Positions 8,297-16,727 of a stretch of 64,000 nt of DNA are shown piece after piece; positions within the stretch are counted from its first letter, which is position 1; the number at the start of each line of letters is the position of its first letter. The position numbers and the translations under genes were made by a program. The stretch covers positions 310,001-374,000 of the forward strand of contig CAJTCL010000002.1 of NCBI GenBank assembly GCA_910575005.1. Reading direction: 5' to 3'. The notes under the pieces were generated by a model. That model was not told where the DNA came from, made no database searches, and saw only the letters and a program-made list of their open reading frames with translations. The DNA comes from Lachnospiraceae bacterium. GTDB taxonomy: Bacteria > Bacillota > Clostridia > Lachnospirales > Lachnospiraceae.

Positions 8297-9283
8297 TTAT
8301 TTGGAAGATGTTATACTAGTTGGTAATGCTATCTCAAATATATTTATTTGTGTGGCTTGTGAAGAATAGATTTTTATATTTTTCTTTGCAAGTTGTACGT
8401 ATTTTTCCTCTTTCTCTATACCAATATAATGTCTTCCTTCAGCTAAGGCCGCGATTGCAGTAGTGCCACTACCCATAAAACAATCTAAAACAGTTTCACC
8501 TGTGTCTGAAAAAAGTTTAATGATACGTCGGGGAAGTTCAAAAGGAAATTTTGCCTCATGATCGTCGTTTTTTTGTACAGAACGGATATTCCATACAGCT
8601 CGACTTCCCCATTCAGACCATTCTTGTTTTGATAATCGTTTTCTATCAATCTTTGTTACGCCTGGTTTCCAGAAAATATAGATGTATTCAAATTCGTCTA
8701 CAGCTTTATAGGAATTTGTTGTCCAGTTACTATTAGCCCAAGCAGCATCTTTAACCCATATTCTCCTATCATATGGAAATAATCCAGCGTCAATAGTCAT
8801 TTCTTCAAGCATACCCCCAACAATTTTTACTCGTGTCTGAGTGCTGTATTTACCTCCACGAATGTTATTTCCATGTAGACGACGGTCCACTGTTTGCTCA
8901 CTGCATCCAAGAATTTTTGCAAGCTGATGGCGATTAAAATTTGGATGTTCAGCTTGCGCTTTTTGAACATCTTCCTCTGTTACACTGCATCTTCTCATAC
9001 TAATATTATTTGCTTGAATACGTGGCATATCTGTATCAGGAAAACAAAGAATGTCTCCAATGTTGATAGCAAGAAAGCCGCCTGGTTTAAGAATAGTGAC
9101 ATGCAATTTAATAATATCACGAAGCATTTTTACCCAATCATTATAAGATTGGCCACTTTCATAGCTTTTACCTACATGATAGGGAGGCGACCAAACACTT
9201 ACTGCAATAGAATTTGGTTCAATCATTTGCATAAGTTGTTCAGAGCGTCCACAATAAATATCATCATTTTTTAAATATTCCAT
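8297..9283 (-). CDS. DNA (cytosine-N4)-type methyltransferase, beta class, partner of the BglI-like nuclease
   Basis: A 328-residue beta-class amino-methyltransferase: catalytic motif IV is SPPY at 32-35, near the N-terminus, and the AdoMet-binding motif I, FMGSGTT at 269-275, is near the C-terminus. The Ser in SPPY points to N4-cytosine rather than N6-adenine as target. Between them, about residues 95-165, is an insert with a helix-turn-helix appearance (FNRHQLAKILGCSEQTVDRRL), perhaps part of target recognition. It presumably protects host DNA from the adjacent BglI-like enzyme; BglI-site specificity is an inference from the partner. It is transcribed behind the small HTH gene, 15 bp downstream. 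Confidence 0.88.
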   Translation of the reverse strand: MEYLKNDDIYCGRSEQLMQMIEPNSIAVSVWSPPYHVGKSYESGQSYNDWVKMLRDIIKLHVTILKPGGFLAINIGDILCFPDTDMPRIQANNISMRRCSVTEEDVQKAQAEHPNFNRHQLAKILGCSEQTVDRRLHGNNIRGGKYSTQTRVKIVGGMLEEMTIDAGLFPYDRRIWVKDAAWANSNWTTNSYKAVDEFEYIYIFWKPGVTKIDRKRLSKQEWSEWGSRAVWNIRSVQKNDDHEAKFPFELPRRIIKLFSDTGETVLDCFMGSGTTAIAALAEGRHYIGIEKEEKYVQLAKKNIKIYSSQATQINIFEIALPTSITSSK

Positions 9284-9298
9284 TATTGGCCCTCACCT

Positions 9299-9508
9299 TC
9301 AGTATTTATATGGAACAAAATCCATAATATCTTCAATATTACAATCTAAAGCTGTGCAGATTTTTTCTAGAGTATCAAGAGAGACGGATTCATTTTTTCC
9401 TAACTTGGCAACAGCGTTGGTACTTATATGTGCAGTATTTTTCAATTGAGTTTTATTCATATGTTTATCGATCAGCAATTTCCAAAGTTTTGAATAGTCA
9501 ACTGGCAT
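9299..9508 (-). CDS. small XRE/YozG-type HTH regulator of the restriction island
   Basis: A 69-residue Cro/C1-type helix-turn-helix protein: MPVDYSKLWKLLIDKHM, then NKTQLKNTAHISTNAVAKLGK and SLDTLEKICTALDCNIEDIM. It belongs to the YozG-like group that often accompanies restriction-modification or phage genes. The start at 9508 has GGAG eight bases upstream. It is the first gene of an operon with the methyltransferase, which differs from classic C proteins encoded before the nuclease. It likely represses its own promoter, which contains TTGTAA-16-TATAAT and nearby ATATCAA half-sites. The binding target is inferred. Confidence 0.85.
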   Translation of the reverse strand: MPVDYSKLWKLLIDKHMNKTQLKNTAHISTNAVAKLGKNESVSLDTLEKICTALDCNIEDIMDFVPYKY

Positions 9509-9531
9509 GAATATTTCTCCTTTCAAAAACT

Positions 9532-9559
9532 ATTATAGAAACAATAACATATATTACAA
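9532..9559 (-). promoter_or_regulatory. sigma-A promoter for the HTH-methyltransferase operon
   Basis: On the minus strand: TTGTAA, 16 bp, TATAAT, about 24 bp before the HTH gene start. Confidence 0.55.
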
Positions 9560-9597
9560 TAAATATCAAGGAATTATCAGTATATATTTAAAAATAT

Positions 9598-9611
9598 TTG
9601 ATATATATCAA
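9598..9611. promoter_or_regulatory. palindrome, candidate operator of the restriction island
   Basis: A perfect 14-bp palindrome TTGATATATATCAA lies about 40 bp upstream of the -35 box of the HTH operon. A further ATATCAAG half-site occurs at about 9563-9570. The remainder of 9509-9808 is very AT-rich and holds no gene that I can support. Confidence 0.3.
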
Positions 9612-9808
9612 GAATTTGTTTATGTGTAGAATTATAAATTATGGTATAGTTTTATTATAGAAAAAAGGAAAAAAATGGTATCATCAGCAAAAAGAATGAA
9701 ATATGGTTAATTTTGTGTTATACTGATGAATAGTGTGTTATTATTACATTTTGGACGAATGATATTTATCCGCCATTGGCGTTTGGGAATGAGAAAGGGT
9801 CAAATCAT

Positions 9809-10672
9809 ATGGTGAAAAGATATTTATGTGCATTGTCAGGAGTTATATTTTTGCTTTTGCTGATTGGCCTGGCTGGATATGACAGAGTTAAAGTGAGATC
9901 CATTCAGGTAAAAGAATCCAAGATTCCTATTGAAACAGATATCCAAGAGTATCATATTTATCTTGGTTCTGATGGCTGTCTAGATCAGATGTTTTCAGAG
10001 AAGGACAAGAAGGCATTGATTCGGGCATTTAGTTTGAAAGAAGATGAGATTTATACCTTTCTGCAAGGTCCCAGAGCCTGGAACGAAAAAATTCCCTGGT
10101 CTGGAGAGTGGTGCATGAATGGAGTCAATGGCAATCCTTTTGGAGGTTTTGGCTGTGGATTGTGTTGTCTGGCGAATATTTACAATACGATTACTCCTTA
10201 TGAGGTTTCTCCCTGGAATATGTGTGAATATGCGATGGCAGTCTCTGAATATTCGCCTACTGGAAAAGTAGGAGCCATTGACTGGGAACATATGCAGGAT
10301 GTCTTAGAACATTGCGGTTTTGAATGCAGCATTCAAAGAAAACCAAAGTCTTATAAAAAGTTTCAAGAGGAAATAATGCAGATCAAATCTGCGGTAGTAT
10401 TGGTCAGCAGCAGTAATGATGACACATATTGGCAGAATACACCAGGACATTATGTAAATATTTGGCTGTATCGGGAAGAGGATGATACGATATTTTTGGC
10501 AGAACCAGGAAGTCCAGAAAATAATCGCAGCCGCATTCCGCTGCGATATGTATATGATGCCTTAAAAACAAAGAGTAGATATCAATATTTGGCGGTAGAG
10601 GATTATCAGGAGCGAAAAAATCAGTGGAGAGCGGATGGGATCAATGAGAATTGGAATCCGCCCAAAGATTAA
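9809..10672 (+). CDS. membrane-anchored or secreted C39-like (papain-fold) protein
   Basis: About 287 residues beginning with a signal/anchor helix (MVKRYLCALSGVIFLLLLIGLAGY). The body has features of peptidase C39-like domains: a Cys-containing stretch GNPFGGFGCGLCCLANIYN (nucleophile candidate), a His in NTPGHYVNIWLY, and an Asp/Asn-type third position near LAEPGSPENN. Such domains cleave peptides or act as degenerate binding folds. The protein should lie outside the membrane. ATG 9809 is chosen because the signal peptide begins there and GAGAAAGGG lies upstream; the TTG at 9776 is less likely. It stands alone between the restriction island and ilvN. The substrate is unknown. Confidence 0.6.
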   Translation: MVKRYLCALSGVIFLLLLIGLAGYDRVKVRSIQVKESKIPIETDIQEYHIYLGSDGCLDQMFSEKDKKALIRAFSLKEDEIYTFLQGPRAWNEKIPWSGEWCMNGVNGNPFGGFGCGLCCLANIYNTITPYEVSPWNMCEYAMAVSEYSPTGKVGAIDWEHMQDVLEHCGFECSIQRKPKSYKKFQEEIMQIKSAVVLVSSSNDDTYWQNTPGHYVNIWLYREEDDTIFLAEPGSPENNRSRIPLRYVYDALKTKSRYQYLAVEDYQERKNQWRADGINENWNPPKD

Positions 10673-10781
10673 TTCTGTTTGAGAATGTCTAAGGAGCGTT
10701 AGTCCCCGTTTGATATAACTTCAGGGAATAGAAGTTAAAAATAATCGGTATGGATGCAGAAAAAACAAGGCTGGGAAAGTA

Positions 10782-10809
10782 TTGACAAACCGAGGTAATA
10801 TGCTAAACT
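10782..10809 (+). promoter_or_regulatory. sigma-A promoter for ilvN-ilvC
   Basis: Perfect TTGACA, 16 bp, TAAACT. It gives a leader of about 60 nt before ilvN. No T-box or Leu/Val/Ile-rich leader peptide was seen, and no clear CodY box. Confidence 0.65.
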
Positions 10810-10879
10810 AAGTAGTGATCACCAAAGTCAAGAAGCATTCTTGAATTCGAGAAATGGAAAGAAAAGGCAGGTTTTGCAT

Positions 10880-11380
10880 ATGGAGAGACAGGCATTATCA
10901 ATTTTAGTTGAAAATACCCCAAACGTGCTCAGTCATGTATCTGGTCTATTTAGCCGCAGAGGGTACAATATTGACAGTATTTCAGCCGGTGTGACAGCAG
11001 ATCCAAGATTTACTAGGATTACAATCGTTTCTAGTGGTGATGAACTGATTTTGGAACAGATTGAAAAGCAGCTTGCCAAGCTGGAGGATGTGGTGGATAT
11101 TAAGAAGCTGGAGACTGGCAGTTCCGTATGTCGGGAATTGATTTTAATCAAGATTCGTGTCAAGAATACAGAACGTCAGGCAGTAATCTCCCTGGCAGAG
11201 ATCTTTAAGACCAAAATTGTGGATGTAACCAATGATTCTATGATGATTGAGTTGATTGGGAGCCAGAGCAAACTGGATGCTTTTCTGGAATTGCTGGAAG
11301 GCTATGAGATCTTAGAGCTTGCAAGAACTGGTATTACAGGGCTTACAAGAGGTTCATCGGATGTCAAAATGTTTGATTAG
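10880..11380 (+). CDS. ilvN: acetolactate synthase small (regulatory) subunit
   Basis: The 166-residue regulatory subunit of acetohydroxyacid synthase, which catalyses the first shared step of valine, leucine and isoleucine synthesis. The N-terminal ACT domain is clear: ALSILVENTPNVLSHVSGLFSRRGYNIDSIS, followed by TRITIVSSGDE. A second ACT-like half (LIKIRVKNTERQAVISLAEIF) ends with the usual ELARTGITGLTRG. It binds valine for feedback inhibition in this family. ATG 10880 fits the family start best; an in-frame TTG at 10841 would add 13 residues. The catalytic subunit gene is not in this window. ilvC follows 79 bp downstream. Confidence 0.95.
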   Translation: MERQALSILVENTPNVLSHVSGLFSRRGYNIDSISAGVTADPRFTRITIVSSGDELILEQIEKQLAKLEDVVDIKKLETGSSVCRELILIKIRVKNTERQAVISLAEIFKTKIVDVTNDSMMIELIGSQSKLDAFLELLEGYEILELARTGITGLTRGSSDVKMFD

Positions 11381-11447
11381 ATTTAACATATGGGTATTTT
11401 ATCTGTCAGCTTTTTAAGGCTTGACAGAGGTATCATAAATATTCTAG

Positions 11448-12479
<1,032 letters not shown>

Positions 12480-12544
12480 TTGTTAGAAATGATTTTTGGA
12501 TAAGGAAGTGCTTGAGGTATTTTCCTCAAAATTACACTTTTTAA

Positions 12545-12579
12545 GCGTAGCAGTTTTGATGGCTGCTACGCTATTTTTG
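12545..12579 (+). terminator. terminator after ilvC
   Basis: GCGTAGCAG/CTGCTACGC stem (12545-12571) followed by TATTTTTG. Confidence 0.85.
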
Positions 12580-12647
12580 TCTGATAGGATTAGAGTATCA
12601 AAAGGTTATTGATCTTTTGATCATCCTAACCCAATATGAGAAATTCT

Positions 12648-12857
12648 CTAATCAAAATAGAATAAATCCTCAAATTTTTTGTCCAAGGCAATACACAAGA
12701 TTAAGGCCAGTTTTGCTGTGGGATTGAACTGTCCTGTTTCAATAGAGCTGATGGTATTTCTAGAAACGCCTACCATATCTGCTAGTTGAGCTTGTGACAA
12801 TTTTTTCTCAGTTCTTGCTTCTTTCAAGCGGTTTTTTAATATAAGTTTTTCTTTCAT
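12648..12857 (-). CDS. small XRE-family transcriptional regulator
   Basis: A 69-residue single-domain helix-turn-helix protein: KNRLKEARTEKKLSQAQLADMVGVSRNTISSIETGQFNPTA, then LALILCIALDKKFEDLFYF. This is the YgzD/YozG-like group of stand-alone repressors. It is the second gene of a two-gene operon with a DUF6442-like membrane protein, 11 bp downstream of it. A palindrome in the promoter of that operon (13194-13211) is a good candidate for its own operator. The regulated process is unknown. Confidence 0.88.
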   Translation of the reverse strand: MKEKLILKNRLKEARTEKKLSQAQLADMVGVSRNTISSIETGQFNPTAKLALILCIALDKKFEDLFYFD

Positions 12858-12868
12858 GATCTACTACT

Positions 12869-13171
12869 CTAATGTCCCAAAAAGAATCGTATTGTGGCAA
12901 ATACTGCTATAAAAGCAGTAATGACAGCTAGAATAAGCTTGTCATGCTCTTTTGTTTTAATAAAATGATAAATCTGTCCGACAGAAACAGAGATACATAC
13001 CGTGGCACACAGATCCATTATGGGTTGATTGTTTAAGTCTCGGATAAATGCAAATACAGCAGCGCTTAAGACAAGCGCAAGATAAGTATATTTCATCGCT
13101 TTGTCACGCGTCTGTACTATCATCTCATCTTTTTCCTTTTGTGCCTTTGCCAAAATGGAATCTTTGTCCAT
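12869..13171 (-). CDS. small membrane protein, DUF6442-like
   Basis: A 100-residue protein with a charged cytoplasmic N-terminus (MDKDSILAKAQKEKDEMIVQTRDKA), followed by three hydrophobic helices (about 31-47, 54-70 and 80-96). This fits DUF6442-type proteins regularly found beside small XRE regulators in Clostridia. ATG 13171 is chosen because GGGAGGG stands nine bases upstream; the longer frame to 13225 would run through the operator. Function unknown; the pairing with a repressor suggests the two form a regulatory unit, possibly with the protein modulating the repressor at the membrane, which is speculation. Confidence 0.65.
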   Translation of the reverse strand: MDKDSILAKAQKEKDEMIVQTRDKAMKYTYLALVLSAAVFAFIRDLNNQPIMDLCATVCISVSVGQIYHFIKTKEHDKLILAVITAFIAVFATIRFFLGH

Positions 13172-13193
13172 TGTAATTCCCTCCCAATAGTAT

Positions 13194-13239
13194 TGCAAAG
13201 TGTTCTTTGCATTATACTGCTGCAAAGTTTACTTGTCAG
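13194..13239 (-). promoter_or_regulatory. promoter plus palindromic operator of the DUF6442-XRE operon
   Basis: On the minus strand: CTGACA (13239-13234), 17 bp, TATAAT (13216-13211). Overlapping the -10 and start is the palindrome TGCAAAG-TGTT-CTTTGCA (13194-13211), and a third half-site TGCAAAG lies in the spacer (13221-13227). This is a typical autorepressor layout. Confidence 0.7.
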
Positions 13240-13263
13240 TATTATTTTTGAAATTTATCTTTA

Positions 13264-13536
13264 TCAAGGGATCGCCATAAGCAGAATCGCAATAGCTCCA
13301 GTGGCATAAATACTGTTGATAACAGTACAGATCTGCATCCATTTATTTTTCACTTTGCCTATCGTGTAGACAAGGATGGAGAACACTCCAGAGAAAATCA
13401 TAAAGGCCGTATAGCTAAAAATCAGGATCTCTGCTGTGGGTGATTCTAAGGCCCAGTCAAAAGTTCTCACTAACAAAATTGTCCAGGGAACACACAGCAT
13501 AATAGTTGCAATGGCAGTGCATATTTTATTTTTCAC
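13264..13536 (-). CDS. small integral membrane protein of the ABC exporter operon
   Basis: A 90-residue protein with three predicted membrane helices (about 5-24, 38-59 and 69-88). It begins with GTG at 13536, behind AAAGGAG. The gene starts only 6 bp after the ABC permease stop codon, so it is almost certainly co-transcribed with the exporter. I do not recognise a family. A role as accessory subunit of the exporter is an inference from position alone. Confidence 0.6.
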   Translation of the reverse strand: MKNKICTAIATIMLCVPWTILLVRTFDWALESPTAEILIFSYTAFMIFSGVFSILVYTIGKVKNKWMQICTVINSIYATGAIAILLMAIP

Positions 13537-13542
13537 GATAAA

Positions 13543-14313
13543 TTATCTCCTTTCAGATACACCAAATCGAATACAGGAAATGGCTAGTGCGGTAATGGTA
13601 ATCAGCATAGCGGTTGGCAGCCAGGGGAGCCAGGCGATTTCTGTTTCATAAATCCCTTCTGCTGCCTTTCCATATGCTGTCATCAATAAATAAAAAGGGT
13701 AACTCATGGGGTAGAGAAACCAAAACTTTGTGTTAATCATTAAAATAGAGGGTACCAGGGAGGCAAGCCCAGTGCCTACAAAAAAAACAGGTGCTTGAAT
13801 CAATGTGGCAATCATCCAGAACACAGCCGCTAGAGGAATTGCTCCAGCGTATATTTGCAGAACGTTTGAAATGACATAGAGCGGTTCCAAGATGAAATTG
13901 TAATTTTGAAGCTGTGAGACAGTAGCGCAACAGAGATAATATGTTCCAATGCTCATAACCATCTGCACAGTGGCAAGCAGGAGCAGTATGGTAAATTTGG
14001 CCAAGCAGAGTTTGGTACTGCTTAGCGGTAGGGAGAGCATTTTGAGGAATCCCTTATGGTTTCGTTCTGTCTGAACAAGTAGTGTTGTGCAAATTAGCAG
14101 AGAAGCAGGAATCATAAACCATGCCATCCCCATAAATCCCTGAATAAAGAAATTATGTTCTGGGGTGATGGGAATTCCTTGCAGATTAAAATTGATTTTT
14201 GCGTTTAAAATGCTTGGGATCCACATGATAACTACCGGAGTCAGCAAGATCAAAATGATTTTAGAACGGCGCAGTTTGGTCAGTTCTACACCAATCAGTG
14301 AAATAAAATTCAT
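13543..14313 (-). CDS. ABC-2 type permease, lantibiotic/bacitracin exporter family (second permease)
   Basis: A 256-residue membrane protein with about six hydrophobic helices. It begins FISLIGVELTKLRRSKIILILL, the classic start of the ABC-2 permeases of lantibiotic self-protection systems (SpaE/SpaG, MutE/MutG, BcrB-like), and has the LVQTERNHKGFLKMLSLPLS segment typical of the cytoplasmic coupling helix. It overlaps the preceding permease gene by 4 bp. With the other permease and the ATPase it should form an exporter that removes cell-envelope antibiotics from the membrane. Regulation is probably by the divergent two-component system. Confidence 0.85.
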   Translation of the reverse strand: MNFISLIGVELTKLRRSKIILILLTPVVIMWIPSILNAKINFNLQGIPITPEHNFFIQGFMGMAWFMIPASLLICTTLLVQTERNHKGFLKMLSLPLSSTKLCLAKFTILLLLATVQMVMSIGTYYLCCATVSQLQNYNFILEPLYVISNVLQIYAGAIPLAAVFWMIATLIQAPVFFVGTGLASLVPSILMINTKFWFLYPMSYPFYLLMTAYGKAAEGIYETEIAWLPWLPTAMLITITALAISCIRFGVSERR

Positions 14314-15035
14314 GAAAAATACCTCCTGACATGTTCCAATTTATGTGCTGCAATTCCCAAAAGAATTGTTTCTGCTATACAGGTTACTAAAAAGATATAT
14401 TCCTTTCCTTTTTCAGTGACAAGTGCCAGTGTCTGGTAGGGGGAATTGAACGGACACAAGCTTAAAAACAGATTTTCTTTTGGAAAAACGGAAACAGTAA
14501 ATACCAAAATTACGCCAATTCCCAGAGATACCCACATATTTTGGCAGGCAGAGGCAATCAGCAGCATGAGTATGATTGTGGGTAAGGATGCGATTAGTGA
14601 AAAGCAAAAGTTTTTGGTCAGATCTGTCAACTGTACCTGATAATCTGAAAACCAGTGCAGTGCACATAATTCAAGTATGATAATTTCAAATAGCAGCATT
14701 CCTGATAAGGCCAGTACCGTAATCATAAATTTTCCCCCAAAGATATGATTGTCACAGACAGGGAGAACAGCCATTTTCTGTGCGCCATTGTCAGAATATT
14801 CAGTGTGATAGATGATACAGGCACATAAGATTATGGTGAGGATATTGAGCATGGTCATCATTTGCCAATTTGCATCATAGAGGATATTCAAAGGTTCTCC
14901 AGGCAGAACGATGAAAGTTTCAGAACGAACCAGCATATGCAACAGCGGGACGGCTGCTGCCAGAACTGCACCGCCTAAAAAAGCAGGCATGTAGCCGGTG
15001 CGTTTTAATTTTTTAAGTTCCAGTGAAAATATCAT
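14310..15035 (-). CDS. ABC-2 type permease, lantibiotic/bacitracin exporter family (first permease)
   Basis: A 241-residue integral membrane protein with six hydrophobic segments. Its N-terminus (MIFSLELKKLKRTGYMPAFLGGAVLAA) again has the lysine-rich start followed by a long helix, and the YHTEYSDNGAQKMAVLPV block corresponds to the conserved coupling region of this permease family. It overlaps the ATPase gene upstream and the second permease downstream by 4 bp each, showing translational coupling and an equimolar complex. The exported compound cannot be deduced. Confidence 0.85.
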   Translation of the reverse strand: MIFSLELKKLKRTGYMPAFLGGAVLAAAVPLLHMLVRSETFIVLPGEPLNILYDANWQMMTMLNILTIILCACIIYHTEYSDNGAQKMAVLPVCDNHIFGGKFMITVLALSGMLLFEIIILELCALHWFSDYQVQLTDLTKNFCFSLIASLPTIILMLLIASACQNMWVSLGIGVILVFTVSVFPKENLFLSLCPFNSPYQTLALVTEKGKEYIFLVTCIAETILLGIAAHKLEHVRRYFS

Positions 15036-15787
15036 CTTACCTGCCCTCGCTTTCTGTTATCTGCATCAATCATAGCTAAAAAAGTGTCCTCTAAATTGTC
15101 TGTGGGCAACCCATTAGCTTTGGCATTCTCTTTTAGCTGTTCCATAGTACCCTCAAAAAGCAGCCGTCCGTGGTTGAGGATGCCGATATCGTCAGCCATC
15201 AATTCCACTTCAGAGAGCAGATGTGAGGAAACTAGAACCGTGCAGTTGAACTGTTTTGGCAGTGAGCGGATGAGTGAGCGGATTTCGTGAATACCCACTG
15301 GGTCAAGTCCGTTGGTCGGTTCATCAAGAATCAGAATTGGAGGATGGCCAAGTAAGGCTCCGGCAAGTCCAAGACGCTGTTTCATGCCAAGGGAATATTT
15401 TTTGGCAAGCCGTTTTTTAAATTGTGTCAGTCCCACAAGCTCCAGAGCATCTGTTACACTTTGTTTGGGAAGGCCAAGAATCTTTTGGATGATTTCTAGA
15501 TTTTCTTCGCCAGACAAATTGCCATAGAAGGCAGGGGTTTCAATAAAGCAGCCAATCATTTTTAAGATTTGTATCCGCTCTTTGGGATAAGTTTTGTTAT
15601 CAATTGTGAAGTTGCCGCTCGTTGGCTGTGTCAAACCAAGAAAAAGCTTCATGGTGGTGGATTTTCCAGCACCATTCGGCCCTAAAAATCCATAGATGCG
15701 GTTCTTTTGGATGTGGAGATTGATGCCGTTTACCGCTGTAAAATTGCCATAAATTTTAGTTAGATTGTTTGTCTCTATCATATTCAT
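15032..15787 (-). CDS. ABC transporter ATP-binding protein, bacitracin/lantibiotic type
   Basis: A 251-residue ATPase with Walker A GPNGAGKS near residue 36, a signature-like YSLGMKQRLGLAGALL, Walker B LILDEPTNGLD, and the H-loop SSHLLSEVE. It is most similar to BcrA/SpaF-type ATPases, which couple to two ABC-2 permeases, as here. The start at 15787 has GGAGAGG upstream. It is the first gene of the exporter operon and is divergent from a response regulator-histidine kinase pair, an arrangement usual for antibiotic-sensing and detoxification modules. Direct repeats in the intergenic region probably mediate control. Confidence 0.93.
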   Translation of the reverse strand: MNMIETNNLTKIYGNFTAVNGINLHIQKNRIYGFLGPNGAGKSTTMKLFLGLTQPTSGNFTIDNKTYPKERIQILKMIGCFIETPAFYGNLSGEENLEIIQKILGLPKQSVTDALELVGLTQFKKRLAKKYSLGMKQRLGLAGALLGHPPILILDEPTNGLDPVGIHEIRSLIRSLPKQFNCTVLVSSHLLSEVELMADDIGILNHGRLLFEGTMEQLKENAKANGLPTDNLEDTFLAMIDADNRKRGQVR

Positions 15788-15847
15788 TTGACCTCTCCTT
15801 TCCTATGGGAAAATTAGATTTTGTTGTGATAAAAAAAGGATAGATCA

Positions 15848-15893
15848 GTAACTTTACATTATCATTTTCGTAACTTTACATTTACTTTAAATT
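15848..15893. promoter_or_regulatory. phased direct repeats, probable response-regulator sites
   Basis: A 13-bp perfect direct repeat GTAACTTTACATT occurs at 15848-15860 and 15870-15882 (22 bp apart, two helical turns). An imperfect third copy, ACTTTAAATT at 15884-15893, is 11 bp further. The spacing suits tandem binding of an OmpR-family dimer between the divergent ABC and two-component operons. Confidence 0.6.
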
Positions 15894-15925
15894 TGGTTGA
15901 GAAAAATGGAAAATATAAAGATAAA

Positions 15926-15934
15926 TGGTATAAT
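15926..15934 (+). promoter_or_regulatory. extended -10 promoter for the response regulator gene
   Basis: TGGTATAAT (TGN + TATAAT), 88 bp before the response regulator start; no good -35 at 17 bp, as expected for an extended -10 or activated promoter. Confidence 0.5.
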
Positions 15935-16021
15935 AAAACTAAAATAACAACAAGAAAGATAATCCTAACTGGCTGTTAGGTATATCAGCCATAAATATAT
16001 TGTTAGAAAGAAGGTAATGGT

Positions 16022-16726
16022 ATGTTTTCTTCCCAATTAAAAAGCAGGCGCATTCTGTTTGTGGATGATGAGCAGGCTCTTTTGGATATGGCAGTGTCAA
16101 TCTTAAAAGACTCTGGTTTTGAGAATATAAAAACAGCTGCAACTGTGAGAGAGGCAGTGGAGATTGCCAAAAGTTTTTCGCCGGAGCTGGCAGTTTTAGA
16201 TGTGATGCTGCCGGATGGAAATGGTTTTACACTCTATGAAAAGCTACGGACATTTACGGATATTCCAGTTTTATTTCTGACCGCACTTGGCGAGGATGCA
16301 GATCGGATTCGGGGATTGGAGATTGGTGCAGATGACTATATGGTGAAACCCTTTTTGGGCAAAGAACTTGTTCTTAGGATTGGTAATATATTGAAGCGAT
16401 ATTATGGAAAAGAGGATCCACTGGTACAGCTTGCAGGATGTGTGATTGATTTTGCCAGAGCCGAGGTCATAAAAGGTGAGGAGAGATTGTCATTGACTGC
16501 CAAAGAATATAATATTTTACAGGCATTGTGCCGAAACGAGGGAAGAATTGTTACTATAGATCAGTTGTGTGAAGCTGCCTGGGGAGAAAATCCATATGGA
16601 TATGAAAATAGCTTGATGGCACATATCTGCAGGATCCGTGAAAAAATTGAGCATAATCCCTCGAAGCCTGTTTCTCTGACTACTGTCAAAGGTTTGGGCT
16701 ATAAATTGACTGTGAGGAAAGATTGA
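16022..16726 (+). CDS. OmpR/PhoB-family response regulator
   Basis: A 234-residue regulator. The receiver domain has the acidic pair D15-D16, the phosphoacceptor D60 (LAVLDVMLPDGNG), the T of FLTALG, and the K of MVKPF. The C-terminal winged-helix DNA-binding domain shows LTAKEYNILQALCRNEGRIVT, then MAHICRIREKIE and TVKGLGYKL. It pairs with the histidine kinase encoded 1 bp downstream and should control the divergent ABC exporter by binding the direct repeats at 15848-15893. No target beyond that is evident. Confidence 0.95.
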   Translation: MFSSQLKSRRILFVDDEQALLDMAVSILKDSGFENIKTAATVREAVEIAKSFSPELAVLDVMLPDGNGFTLYEKLRTFTDIPVLFLTALGEDADRIRGLEIGADDYMVKPFLGKELVLRIGNILKRYYGKEDPLVQLAGCVIDFARAEVIKGEERLSLTAKEYNILQALCRNEGRIVTIDQLCEAAWGENPYGYENSLMAHICRIREKIEHNPSKPVSLTTVKGLGYKLTVRKD

Positions 16727-16727
16727 T

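Noticed and set aside
13172-13225. Longer start of the DUF6442-like protein
   Set aside because: It would run through the palindromic operator and -10 box; the GGGAGGG site is before 13171.
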